From NCBI GenBank assembly GCA_902763185.1, contig CACWQT010000003.1:78687-142686 (forward strand): a stretch of DNA of 64,000 nt, in the 5' to 3' direction. This document shows, one piece after another, positions 1 to 10,800 of this stretch. Under the pieces are notes generated by a model. That model worked only from the letters and a program-made list of their open reading frames with translations. It was not told the DNA's origin and searched no databases. Numbering within the stretch: position 1 is the first letter of the stretch; every line of letters starts with the position of its first letter. The stretch comes from an uncultured Rhodospirillales bacterium. GTDB lineage: Bacteria > Pseudomonadota > Alphaproteobacteria > RF32 > CAG-239. A program made the translations under genes and the position numbers.

Positions 1-296
1 ATTGGATATAAGACATTTAAACCTTCCATACGCTTTTTACGTGCAATAACATCAAGCGCAGTATAAGAACGCGGGTGTCCGACGTGTAAACCGGCACCAG
101 ACGGATAAGGGAACTCAACCAAAGCATAAAACTTTTCTTTATGAGGCTCTATCTCTACTTTATAAGCCTTTTCTTCATCCCAAATATTTTGCCATTTTTT
201 CTCAATGACCTTAAAGTTATAGCGTTCTTCCAACGCCCAATCTTTTTTCCATTCATCAAAAGAGGATTTACCGTTATATCTGGCATTTGCACACAT
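1..296 (-). CDS. leuS: Leucyl-tRNA synthetase, N-terminal part (cut by window edge)
   Basis: Reading leftwards from an ATG at 296, the first 98 residues match the front of class I leucyl-tRNA synthetases, which charge tRNA-Leu in the cytoplasm. The run [20 protein letters not shown] contains the HIGH-type ATP-binding signature (HVGH), followed by a KRMEG segment typical of LeuRS. AGGAAGAATAAAATG supplies the ribosome-binding site. The rest of the gene, including editing and KMSKS regions, lies beyond the window. It sits downstream of mlaC on the same strand with 89 bp between them, so it may have its own promoter or be read through. Confidence 0.93.
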   Translation of the reverse strand, partial: MCANARYNGKSSFDEWKKDWALEERYNFKVIEKKWQNIWDEEKAYKVEIEPHKEKFYALVEFPYPSGAGLHVGHPRSYTALDVIARKKRMEGLNVLYP

Positions 297-385
297 TTTA
301 TTCTTCCTATATGATTTATCTCAGTTCTAAAATTAACCTTAACTTACCATACAGAAATAAAATTACAACGTATTTTAAAACTTTT

Positions 386-1054
386 TTAAATTGTCCCGTT
401 ATTTGTCAGATTTGCTGCGGCACTTTCTTCATTTGCCGTCACTTGAGCTTCAAATCTCTCTAAGAACCAATCGATATTTTCACGCTCATCTTTTATCATC
501 TGATAAAATCTTTTGCGGTATTCTATGACCATGCTGACATCGGATATAGCAACATCAACAGCCTGAATTTGATTATCATCTCCGCGAATGAGCTTAAATT
601 GCACAGGAATATCTTCGATTGCAACATTCTCACTGATTTTAGGCGGTTTAACCACACAAACGACGCTGGCAAACTTTTCGTGCTCGGTAACACTTGCCAC
701 CTTAAAATCAATTGCACGGGCATCGAAATTCATTTTTGTTTTTTTATACAAGCTTTTTGCGTAACGGTGAAACAAATCCGTATAAGTTTTCTTTTGTTCC
801 GGTGTCATCTTTTTAGCATATTTACCAATCACAAATTTAGATACATAATCCAAATTAACCTCTTTTTCCATCATACTGTCGAGTTTAGCATATTTGGCAG
901 CAAGATTAGGTTCTGATAACGCCAAAATCAATTCATGTCCTTTGGTATTTGCCCAAAGCCGTGCTTCCGAGCTTGTGATCGTAACATCATCAGCATAAGC
1001 ACTTGCTATAAACACAAGTAACAGAGAAAAAATAAGTCGGATAAATTTAATCAT
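386..1054 (-). CDS. mlaC: MlaC/Ttg2D-family phospholipid-binding periplasmic protein
   Basis: This 222-residue protein starts with a Sec signal peptide (hydrophobic core about residues 5-20, ending SAYA before DDVT). The mature part has the MlaC family layout: helical front with VNLDYVSKFVIGKYAKKMTPE, then alternating strands and a C-terminal DVSMVIEYRKRFYQMI segment. MlaC carries phospholipids through the periplasm between the MlaA outer-membrane complex and the MlaFEDB ABC transporter. No mlaFED genes are next to it here; they may lie elsewhere. Family assignment rests on motif recognition, so the exact substrate is inferred. Confidence 0.85.
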   Translation of the reverse strand: MIKFIRLIFSLLLVFIASAYADDVTITSSEARLWANTKGHELILALSEPNLAAKYAKLDSMMEKEVNLDYVSKFVIGKYAKKMTPEQKKTYTDLFHRYAKSLYKKTKMNFDARAIDFKVASVTEHEKFASVVCVVKPPKISENVAIEDIPVQFKLIRGDDNQIQAVDVAISDVSMVIEYRKRFYQMIKDERENIDWFLERFEAQVTANEESAAANLTNNGTI

Positions 1055-1116
1055 AAGCCGTTCCTCTTTTAATATCAGACTATATTATAGCCCATAAAAC
1101 TTTAAAAAAACATAAA

Positions 1117-2589
1117 TTATTTTAGCACAGCCAAATACTGAAAGGTCGTTGGCGCATAAAGCAATTCAATCAATTCTGGTAAAAACTGCTGCGAATATTT
1201 TATTTCTCCGTATTTACGCATAGCCCATAAATCTACATAGTCTTTGGTATAAATAAATTTGGGGCGATACTGAATAATTAAGTTATTTACATCTAATTTT
1301 TGTTCAAGGTTATATTCCTGCTCCATTATTGGTAACAGCATATCAAGCCCAAACCAATAATAATGCACATCATTGCGATAAACATTAAAATTCATATCGT
1401 ATCCGTTCATCACCAAATCGTTCTTAGTTGAGTTCTTGTGCACAAATTGCGAAAGCCTATAATGCATATAGCTATTATGCTTTTTAGAATTAGCATCAAT
1501 CCGGTTAAATATCGCACCCAAATTAATAAACATTATGCACATCAAAATTATTGCGATAACTCTAGATTTATTGATACATTTTTCTGCTATAACACCCAAA
1601 ATCATCGCTTCTAAAATCGTCAAAAGTGTGTAATAATTCGGATGCGGTGCAAAATAGAATGCACGCATTAAAAACTCTGCCACATAGAGTATAGCGATTA
1701 TCTTAAAATATTCATTTTCTCTTTTATAAAGAACAACAGATACAATAAGTGCAAGACCATAAATCTCAAGCCATAAATACCGATACCAAAACGACCCGCG
1801 CTCAAAGTAATAAATCATCGCTTGGTTGAATCGATAATTAAGCTCCACATACTCCGGCAAAATGGCTGTCCACACCAAAAAAAACACAAAAGCACACATA
1901 ACAATAAGTGTCGGCACTGAGGCGATAACGGCTGCCTTAATTGTCATCTGTTTACGGATAAGTTGCCACAAGATAATAACTTGCACCACCCCGAGAATGA
2001 GGGAAATTTTTTGCAAAAAGAGAGCAGAAACAGTCCATGCTAAAAACGAATAAACCAAACTTATTGTTCGCTTGTCTTTAAGATAACAAAACCAATAATA
2101 GACTCCCATCATAAAGCACAAGTTCATAAATACATCAGGTCTGAACTGATAAAAATTATATACGGTAATGAGGTTGCCGAGGTATAATGCAATTGCCAAC
2201 CAACCGCATATTTTACTACCGAAAAATAACACGGTTTTATACATATAGAACATAGTCAAGACTGTTGCTGCCGCGCTTATGCCGCGCATCACATAAAAGA
2301 TAATCACATTATCATAAAAAAGACTGACAATCGGCGCGCCCAAATACCACAACAGCGGATTATGATGTTCAAAAAAATCCCGATAGGGGGCTTTGCCGAG
2401 GCTGACAAGCCATGACGCATGCAGGTGCTCAAATTCATCTACGACCTGAAAACCGCAAAACACAAAAGCATATAAAATAACCAATGCCGCAGCACCGCAA
2501 AAAATTTTAATCAGCCTCATTAGCGCATTGTTATCAAATGCATTGATTTGTGTTTGAAGATTACGATATATTTCAAGAAATTTATTCAT
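1117..2589 (-). CDS. Polytopic membrane glycosyltransferase, GT-C / GT39-like
   Basis: The 490-residue protein has about ten hydrophobic segments between residues 27 and 360 and a soluble C-terminal part. The first extracytoplasmic loop reads VVDEFEHLHASWLVSLGKAP followed by YRDFFEHHNPLLWYLG. That pattern, acidic residues then a FFEHHNP-type motif, is the hallmark of GT-C enzymes that take sugars from polyprenyl-phosphate donors (ArnT/PMT, GT39-like). Its ATG directly follows the stop codon of the FAD oxidoreductase upstream, so the two are translationally coupled and probably act in one glycan or lipid modification step. Acceptor and sugar are unknown. Confidence 0.75.
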   Translation of the reverse strand: MNKFLEIYRNLQTQINAFDNNALMRLIKIFCGAAALVILYAFVFCGFQVVDEFEHLHASWLVSLGKAPYRDFFEHHNPLLWYLGAPIVSLFYDNVIIFYVMRGISAAATVLTMFYMYKTVLFFGSKICGWLAIALYLGNLITVYNFYQFRPDVFMNLCFMMGVYYWFCYLKDKRTISLVYSFLAWTVSALFLQKISLILGVVQVIILWQLIRKQMTIKAAVIASVPTLIVMCAFVFFLVWTAILPEYVELNYRFNQAMIYYFERGSFWYRYLWLEIYGLALIVSVVLYKRENEYFKIIAILYVAEFLMRAFYFAPHPNYYTLLTILEAMILGVIAEKCINKSRVIAIILMCIMFINLGAIFNRIDANSKKHNSYMHYRLSQFVHKNSTKNDLVMNGYDMNFNVYRNDVHYYWFGLDMLLPIMEQEYNLEQKLDVNNLIIQYRPKFIYTKDYVDLWAMRKYGEIKYSQQFLPELIELLYAPTTFQYLAVLK

Positions 2590-4155
2590 CTAAGCTGTCT
2601 TTTTCGATTCGTGGTAGTCAGATTCGGTATTAACCGACCAAATTTCTTCTCTGTTTTTACATTCGCCCAAAATATAATCAACAGTCTTCATTGCCGCCAA
2701 GGTGGAGTGATCCATGTTGTTATAGTGGTGCATACCGTTCCGTCCGACAAGATACAGATTCTCTATGCCGTTCACAAAATTCTTAATTTCATCAAACTGA
2801 TTATAAGTGCCGAAATATGCCGGATATGCTTTTTTGACTTTATGCGTATAAGCATCTAACACATCTTTCTTGTCAAAAATACCGATTTTATCCGCCTCTT
2901 TAATGGCAAAATCAATAAATGTTTTATCACTGTCTGTCCAAATTTTATCCTTTTCGTTGCAAAAGTATTCCAACCCGATCCATACCTTATTTTTAAAATC
3001 TTCCACTAAATAAGGGCTCCAGTTATTAAAAACTTGCACACGGCCAAGTTTAACTTCACGCTCCTGCACATAAATCCACGTATCAGGAACGATATTGTTA
3101 ATTGTCTTAATTGCGGTGGTGTTTTTGAGCTTTAATTTGTTAAGCAACACCCCGACTACGCGGAAATCCCGATACATCAAACCGTTTGCAATTTTTTCCA
3201 CTTTTTCCGGCACATCGTTCATCCCGTTGATTAAGTCTTTAACCGGCATGGTAGATATAAAAATATCACCTTCATAAACAGATGTCTTACCTTTGTTATC
3301 AACCGCCTCAATCGCCACAATTTTATCATCTTGCTTAATAATGCGCGTAACTTTTTGCCTCAAAAGGATTTTACCGCCTTTTTTCGTAACATCATCAGCC
3401 ACACTTTGCCACATATGCCCCGGACCGAATTTCGGATAAAAGAAACTCTCAATAAAGCTTGTTTCAACCGCTTGTCCTTTTTTACCGGTAAGGTTTTGCG
3501 CCATTTGCTTCAAAACTTTTAAGATAGAAATCCCCTTAATCCGCTGCGCCCCCCAATCAGCCGATATCTTATTACAATCAATCCCCCACAGTTTTTCGGT
3601 ATAATCCTTAAAAAACGTGCGATAAAGCTCGCGTCCGAACCGGTTAATCATAAAGTCTTCCAATGATTTTTCGTTTTTTATCGGGAAGGCGAGAGCATAC
3701 ATATACGAGCATCCGATTTTAAACATTCGCCACAAACCAAGTCCCTTAATCGTATCCATATTAAGGCTCACCGGATAGTTAAAAAATGTTTTTAAGTAAT
3801 AAATACGCGAAAGTCTCGGGCGTTTAAGCATCACCCGATCGGTTTTTTCCGGATTCGGTGCGCCTTTTTTTTTAGAGAGTTCAACTTCGCGCTTTAAGAT
3901 AATATCATCTTTAGAGGGCTTTCCTTGGAGAGGCAAAATAGAAAGCCACCAATTAATTACTCTGTCTGATTTAGAAAAAAAGCGATGCCCCCCCATATCA
4001 ATTTTGTTGTGTTTATAATCAAGCGTAGCGCTGATACCACCCACAAAATCGTTTTCTTCTAAGATAACGGGCACAATATCCGAGCGCTCTAAAAGCTCAT
4101 ACGCCGCAGTTAATCCCGCAGGTCCCGCACCGATAATCACAGCTTTTTTAGCCAT
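2590..4155 (-). CDS. FAD-dependent NAD(P)-binding oxidoreductase, UGM/protoporphyrinogen-oxidase-like
   Basis: The 521-residue protein opens with a dinucleotide-binding fold ([20 protein letters not shown]) and [10 protein letters not shown], a motif shared by UDP-galactopyranose mutase-like and amine-oxidase-like flavoproteins. The C-terminal [20 protein letters not shown] segment forms the second half of the FAD site. The ATG at 4155 is preferred over one eight codons upstream because AGGAG lies six bases before it. Homologues often sit beside membrane glycosyltransferases, as here: the next gene starts on the base after this stop. The likely role is preparation of a sugar or lipid substrate for that enzyme, which is inference. 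Confidence 0.78.
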   Translation of the reverse strand: MAKKAVIIGAGPAGLTAAYELLERSDIVPVILEENDFVGGISATLDYKHNKIDMGGHRFFSKSDRVINWWLSILPLQGKPSKDDIILKREVELSKKKGAPNPEKTDRVMLKRPRLSRIYYLKTFFNYPVSLNMDTIKGLGLWRMFKIGCSYMYALAFPIKNEKSLEDFMINRFGRELYRTFFKDYTEKLWGIDCNKISADWGAQRIKGISILKVLKQMAQNLTGKKGQAVETSFIESFFYPKFGPGHMWQSVADDVTKKGGKILLRQKVTRIIKQDDKIVAIEAVDNKGKTSVYEGDIFISTMPVKDLINGMNDVPEKVEKIANGLMYRDFRVVGVLLNKLKLKNTTAIKTINNIVPDTWIYVQEREVKLGRVQVFNNWSPYLVEDFKNKVWIGLEYFCNEKDKIWTDSDKTFIDFAIKEADKIGIFDKKDVLDAYTHKVKKAYPAYFGTYNQFDEIKNFVNGIENLYLVGRNGMHHYNNMDHSTLAAMKTVDYILGECKNREEIWSVNTESDYHESKKTA

Positions 4156-4244
4156 CTCTATCTCCTCATAACAATACAATCATATACCCTGTATGTATCA
4201 GACAATTAAATATTTTTCAATCACCAAAATGCTGATGTTGATAA

Positions 4245-4272
4245 TAAAAAAGGGGAGCTTAATAAGCTCCCC
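4245..4272 (-). terminator. Rho-independent terminator of the outer-membrane barrel gene
   Basis: A perfect 9-bp stem (GGGGAGCTT with AAGCTCCCC, 3-nt loop) is followed, on the minus strand, by a run of seven T. It lies 26 bp past the stop codon of the minus-strand barrel gene. Confidence 0.85.
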
Positions 4273-4297
4273 GTTACTCTAGTATCAACTGATGATA

Positions 4298-5128
4298 TTA
4301 GAACAAGAACTTAACATGAAGACCAAGTTCATATGTGGTGCTATCATGATATTTAGCAATACCGTCGGACTTATCTTTGCTATCCATCAAATAAGAACCA
4401 TAAACACCGATAACAACATTGTCTTTGAGGTAGTAATCAGCTGAAGCATCTAACCACCACTCAGTTGAGTTCTTTTCAAACCGATCTTTGTTGTTTTTGT
4501 CCCATTCATAGCGAACAGCGCCATCCAAAGCCCACTTTCCGGTAAATTTATGAATACCTGCACTTATGGATTGCTCTAGCGGTCTGTGGTTGTCATCAAT
4601 TACGCTATCAATGCTGTAAACGATATAAGGTGTAATACCGTTACCCAAATCCAAACCGGCTTTCAAGTCTAAACCAAGATCTTTTTGCCACTTGTTTCCT
4701 CTATCATTCCTTAAACTACGTTTACCATAGTAATCATGCGGATCAGATGTTGTATAGTTAACAGCAGCCTGAAGCAATACATCATCTTTGCGTGTATTGT
4801 ATTTTGCGCCTACATTATACATAAAGTTATGGTCATTGTTGTAGTGACCTTCTTTATCAAATTCATTCATAATACCGGCATTAACACTGAATTGGTCAGT
4901 AACACCATATTCAATAAATTCTTTAGCATATAATCCATCATCTGCTCTGGAACGCGAAAACCCTGGAGCTGTAAATTTGGATTTGGCACGTGTCATACCA
5001 ATACTTGTGTCGGAAGAAATCTGGCCTTTGCCCGGAACAGCAAAAGCACCGGTAATATCTTGAGCAGCCATTGCTTGAGAGGAAATCAAAAGAGCAGCGC
5101 CTGCTAATAACATAGTTTTGTAGTTCAT
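4298..5128 (-). CDS. Outer-membrane beta-barrel protein (porin-like), unassigned family
   Basis: The 276-residue protein has a signal peptide ending SSQAMAAQ. The mature sequence is a series of short amphipathic strands (QFSVNAGIMNEF, FMYNVGAKYNT, VLLQAAVNYTT, ITPYIVYSIDS, WWLDASADYYL, VVIGVYGSYLM). It ends in TYELGLHVKFLF, with the C-terminal phenylalanine recognised by the BAM complex. This supports a 10-12-strand barrel in the outer membrane, but no specific porin or channel family is recognisable. It has its own terminator and an untranslated leader containing a palindrome, so it is probably monocistronic. Confidence 0.7.
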   Translation of the reverse strand: MNYKTMLLAGAALLISSQAMAAQDITGAFAVPGKGQISSDTSIGMTRAKSKFTAPGFSRSRADDGLYAKEFIEYGVTDQFSVNAGIMNEFDKEGHYNNDHNFMYNVGAKYNTRKDDVLLQAAVNYTTSDPHDYYGKRSLRNDRGNKWQKDLGLDLKAGLDLGNGITPYIVYSIDSVIDDNHRPLEQSISAGIHKFTGKWALDGAVRYEWDKNNKDRFEKNSTEWWLDASADYYLKDNVVIGVYGSYLMDSKDKSDGIAKYHDSTTYELGLHVKFLF

Positions 5129-5158
5129 GATAAAACTCCTTAATCTAGTTTCAAAAGT

Positions 5159-5174
5159 ATAACCTAGAGGTTAT
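5159..5174. promoter_or_regulatory. Inverted repeat upstream of the barrel gene
   Basis: ATAACC-N4-GGTTAT lies 31 bp upstream of the barrel start codon. It could be an operator or an mRNA 5'-leader hairpin; nothing further can be said. Confidence 0.3.
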
Positions 5175-5261
5175 GACAAAAATATATACGCCAAAACGTT
5201 AATAAAAAGTAAATTAGTCTTTTCGCCTTATAACATAATGTTTCAGAATATTTTGCATAAC

Positions 5262-5288
5262 AAAAAAGAGCCCTCATAAGAGAGCTCT
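5262..5288 (-). terminator. Terminator after pgk
   Basis: AGAGCCCTC and GAGAGCTCT form a stem with one mismatch and an ATAA loop, followed on the minus strand by six T. It lies just past the pgk stop codon. Confidence 0.75.
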
Positions 5289-5325
5289 CAATACTTGCCT
5301 TTATACGATAGAGGCGTGCAAAATA

Positions 5326-6558
5326 TTATATTGCCGCTTTTACCGCATCACGTGCCATCACAGCAACGCCCGGTAGTTCCTTCCCTTCCATCCATTCAAG
5401 GAAAGCACCGCCAGCGGTAGAAATATATGTAAACTTATTGGCAACACCGGCATTTTCAAGTGCAGAAACAGTATCACCGCCACCGGCAACAGAAGTCAAT
5501 TTACCGGCTTGGGTTAACTCAGCCGCATGTTGAGCAACTTTGTTTGTTGCATTATCAAACGGCTTCATTTCAAACACACCCAAAGGACCGTTCCAAACCA
5601 AAGTCTTGCATTCATCAAGTTTAGCGTTAATGGCGGCAATCGTCTTTTCACCAACGTCTAATAAGCTCCAACCTTCCGCTGGAATGTTTGTTAAATCAAC
5701 AGTCTTATGCTCGGCCATCGGCTTAAATTCCTTAGAAACAACCACATCTTGCGGTAAAATGATTTCACAGTTATTAGCCTTTGCAGTTGCCATAATTTCT
5801 TTAGCGGTATCAAGCATATCCATTTGCACCAAAGAATTATTTTCGTTAATGGTGTCAATGCCGTTAGCTTTCATAAAGGTATGAGCCATACCGCCGGAGA
5901 TAACGAGTTTATCAACCTTTTTAACAAGGTTATTTAACAAATCTAACTTTGTAGAAACCTTAGACCCGCCAACAATAGCAATCAAGGGCCGAACCGGATT
6001 ATTCAAGCCGGTTGTTAAGGCATTAACTTCTTCTGCCATCAAAAGACCCATTGCAGATGGAATTTGTTGTGCCGCGGCAACCATAGAAGCATGTGCACGG
6101 TGAGCGGTAGAAAACGCATCGGAAACATATAAATCAGCAGGCTTTACTAATTCTTTGGCAAATGCTTCATTACCTTTCTTCTCTTCATCATAAAAGCGCA
6201 GATTTTCCAAGAGCAAAACTTCGTCTTTGCCCATATTGTTAACGGCATTTTGCACTTTTTCGCCAATGCAGTCGTCAACAAAAGTAACCTTTTTACCCAA
6301 AGCCTTCTCTAAATCTTTAACAATGTGAGAAAGAGAATTTTTCATATCACCTTTGCCCTCAGGGCGACCAAAGTGAGAAATAACCACAACTTTTGCCCCG
6401 TTATTCATTAAGGTTTGAATAGTCGGCACTGTGCGGTCAATACGAGCAGTATTGGTCACATTAAAATTTTCATCCATCGGCACGTTCAAGTCAGCACGAA
6501 GCATAACGACTTTGCCGTTCAAATTTCCTAAATCTTTAATTGTTCTGTATTCTGTCAT
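5326..6558 (-). CDS. pgk: Phosphoglycerate kinase
   Basis: Phosphoglycerate kinase transfers phosphate from 1,3-bisphosphoglycerate to ADP in glycolysis, and the reverse in gluconeogenesis. The 410-residue length is normal. Visible motifs are VMLRADLNVPM near the N-terminus, VVISHFGRPEG, LENLRFYDEEKKG, FSTAHRAHASMV, VGGSKVSTK in the hinge region and the nucleotide-binding VAGGGDTVSALE near the C-terminus. It follows gap on the same strand with a 66-bp gap holding a GC-rich hairpin, so the pair is likely an operon with differential expression. Confidence 0.97.
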   Translation of the reverse strand: MTEYRTIKDLGNLNGKVVMLRADLNVPMDENFNVTNTARIDRTVPTIQTLMNNGAKVVVISHFGRPEGKGDMKNSLSHIVKDLEKALGKKVTFVDDCIGEKVQNAVNNMGKDEVLLLENLRFYDEEKKGNEAFAKELVKPADLYVSDAFSTAHRAHASMVAAAQQIPSAMGLLMAEEVNALTTGLNNPVRPLIAIVGGSKVSTKLDLLNNLVKKVDKLVISGGMAHTFMKANGIDTINENNSLVQMDMLDTAKEIMATAKANNCEIILPQDVVVSKEFKPMAEHKTVDLTNIPAEGWSLLDVGEKTIAAINAKLDECKTLVWNGPLGVFEMKPFDNATNKVAQHAAELTQAGKLTSVAGGGDTVSALENAGVANKFTYISTAGGAFLEWMEGKELPGVAVMARDAVKAAI

Positions 6559-6583
6559 CTATTTATCCTAAATATTAAACAAT

Positions 6584-6607
6584 CCCCGCCTTTAATCAAA
6601 GACGGGG
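6584..6607 (-). other. Hairpin between gap and pgk
   Basis: CCCCGCCTTT and AAAGACGGGG form a 10-bp arm with one mismatch. On the minus strand it is followed by ATTGTTT rather than a strict T run, so it may be a leaky terminator or an RNA-stability element tuning gap over pgk. Confidence 0.45.
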
Positions 6608-6624
6608 ATAAGCTTTATTATCAA

Positions 6625-7680
<1,056 letters not shown>

Positions 7681-7783
7681 TCATTCTAAAAATCGTGTGT
7701 AAAATATCACGAATTATTAAATTTTCAAGTGAAATTTAAAAAAGAGGTCTGTAATGCCCAAAGTTATCCCCAAAAAGCAACAA

Positions 7784-7814
7784 AAAATCCCGTCTGAAAA
7801 TAAGACGGGATTTT
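7784..7814 (-). terminator. Terminator of the 1150-residue protein gene
   Basis: AAAATCCCGTCT and AGACGGGATTTT form a long perfect stem with A and T runs on both sides. It lies 20 bp past the minus-strand stop codon and could also work bidirectionally. Confidence 0.88.
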
Positions 7815-7833
7815 AAGAACAAAGTAGCAGAAA

Positions 7834-10800
7834 CTATTTTGTCTGAACCCAATGTTGCAAATACGGATTTGTATTTGGATCTTTCATCAGAGCCTCTTCA
7901 CGAGCTTTCTTTTTAGCCGCTTCCTTTGCTTTCTTTTTCGCTGCTTTTTGTTCAGCCTTTGTCAAAGATTTGGGCGCTTGATCTTGGCTCACATAAACAC
8001 TGCTTGTATTGGAAGCGGCTTTATTACCGGCATCTAAAGCCTCGCCAACCGTGGCAGAGCCTGTATCTGTGATTCCGGTTATAGAGCCGTTGCTGGAAGT
8101 AGAAACATGACGCTTACTCACCTCAATACCCTTAATTTCAGTCATATTAACTTCTTTATAGTCATTAGCATAAACACCTAATCTTAATGCAGGTTGAGTG
8201 CGTGGTGCCATATAAACTTGTTCCAAATAAGGTGCATTCGGATTTGCAACAAAGCCACTACCACCTTGTTTGAAGGTTGGAACACCTTTTTCATCACACT
8301 CTTTACCAACTTTATAAGCAGAATTGACTGTGTGGTTATTTGGATCGCCTTTAACATTATCAATAACACCATTGATATGAACAGCTTCCAACAATTCTCT
8401 GATAATAGGAGTTTCTTCAGCGCTAAAGGTATCTTTACAATCCTTAATTCCTTTAATAAAGTTCAACATTGACAAGACTTGCGGACGGAATTTTGCAAAA
8501 TCACCATTAGGCTTAACGCTCCATTTCATAGAATATCTAAGGGCTAACATAAATTCGTCATAAGTTAATCCCTCAGCGGCACCGCCTTTAGCAGAGATTT
8601 CCGGATGTTGTTCATATACAATTCTACCGGCGTCATAAACTTTAGAGCCGAAGTATTTTATAACTCTTTGACGAGCTTCTGCGGAAATACTCGAGTAATC
8701 AACACCACCACGTCCGGATTCTGGACCAAATGCTGCCGAAGTACCATCCGGAATACTATCTTTTTCAGGTCTTAAGTAATCAAAACCGATTGTATCAACC
8801 GGAAGTGCAAAAGTATCGTTGCTGATATTGCTGGTCAAAGTTGAATTAGCTTGAGCATTTTTCACACTATCAGATGCAACAGCTGTGGTATCAGATTTGA
8901 TTTCACCTGCAACACCCAATTTAAGACCTTCATCTGAGGTCGCCGTAGAAGTTGTATAAGTTGTGGTAGCAGTAGATGATGTATTTGAATAAACCACACT
9001 TGAATTACTTGCGGCATTCTCACCGGTCTTAACAGCTTCACCTGTAGATGATTCACCAACTTTTGTAACGGCAGTTACATCACCTTTGTCATTAGTAGAA
9101 ACATTTTGCTTGGTTAAGGTAGTTGCACCATTAGCCATATCACCAGAAGCATTGCCACCGGCAACACCTAATTGCAAATCAGGAGCAGCGGTAACAGTGG
9201 AAGTAGAATCAGTTTTTGCTTCAGCACCAGCAACACCCAAGTGAAAATCAGAAACATTCTCTGCATTGGTTTGAGTTTTGTTTTCGCTTACAAAAACAGT
9301 GCCTTTATTGTTGGCCGCATTACTACCGGCATCCAAAGCTTCATCAACTGTGGCAGGACCTTTGTTGGTAACAGCAGTTGTATTACCATCACTGGAAGTA
9401 GATGTGTTACGTTTTGCCAACTCAACTGATTTGATCTCTTTCTTGTTAACTTCTTCATAGTTACTAGGAGCAGTGCCAAGTTTCAAATCTTCCTCTTGAG
9501 TGTTATCATTGCCGTCAGGAATATTATTCTCTTCTTCTTTCTCTTCTTTTACTTCCTCTTTAGGAGTTTGAACAGAACCGAAAGATTTAACATCTTCACC
9601 GCAATCAGGTCTGTTGGCATACGGATTATTAACGATTCTGCCGTTCAGATCAACAGGAATAGCTGTATCAAACAACAATTGCATATCGCCTTTCATGCCT
9701 TCAATGTATTCAAACTCTTGACCATTACAAGGACGATCTAAGGCGCTCATAACATTTTGTGCTGCAACATAGGCATCGCGCACAGTCCCATCTTGATTAT
9801 ATTGGAATCCCAGTTGTTGGCGAACTCTTCTTAATAAAGCATCAGGGGAAACTTGCGTAGCAACTGAATCACCTTTATGTTGGAATGTTGGAAGAGAATC
9901 TTGGATCAATGCCGCATTTCGATACATTCTGTCAAAACGTGCCGAATCAAGATGGTTGTAGTAATACAAAGTTGCTGCATAATCATCTTTACCTGTATGA
10001 TACTTCATATCTGCATTCCACTCATGCGGAACAGCCATATTCATGATAGAATCACGGTGAGCTTTTTTAGCTGCATCTGCTTTCGCTTTAGCATCTGCTT
10101 TGGCTTTATCTTCAGCAGCTTTCTTCTTTTGAGCTTCGGCAAAAGAGGCAGCTTTGGCTTTTTCTTCAGCCGCTTTCTTCTGCGCTTCAATTTCTTGTGG
10201 TGTTAAAGTTTTTGTATCTCCGGAATTAGAACAACTGGTTAAGAAGGTTGAAACAGTCATCAACCCAACCAAAACAGCAGCTTTGCCTCTCGGCTTCATT
10301 TGATGTAAAGTAAACTCTGCACTGGCAACTTTTGTTTTTGCATAAATAGAAACTTTCTTTGCAAATCTATTCCATTTCGCTTGTGCTTTGTTGCAAACCT
10401 TTTCAACGCTCTCTTGAGAAATGCTGATTTTCTTTGTAAAATCCCAAGCACTTTTCATTTTTTGACGGAATGTAGCTAAAGGTTTTTCGGAATTTGTCTT
10501 GATTGCTTCAATAACAGCTTCTTCGCGACCTTCATTAATTTCATCTAATCTCAAAGAAATAATGTGGGCCTTTGTTTGCTCTTTAACTAAATCCTCAACA
10601 GATTGCTCACTGACACCATTTTCTGCCATATTTTCAGCAACATTCGTTGCCGCAGCATAAGTCACACCTTGCAACGCCATTTCATTAGCAGCTTCTTGAG
10701 CTTCAGGAGCTACATTATCAAAGGTAACAGGAGTTGCTTTTTGAGCTTGCTGAACTTCTTTGTCTTTGGCAACATTTTCAACAACTTGTTGAACATCTAA

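Noticed and set aside
10297..10299. Internal ATG as the true start of a separate lipoprotein gene
   Set aside because: There is no ribosome-binding site in front of it, and the upstream frame has a good promoter, a ribosome-binding site and coherent repeats. Recorded as an oddity instead.
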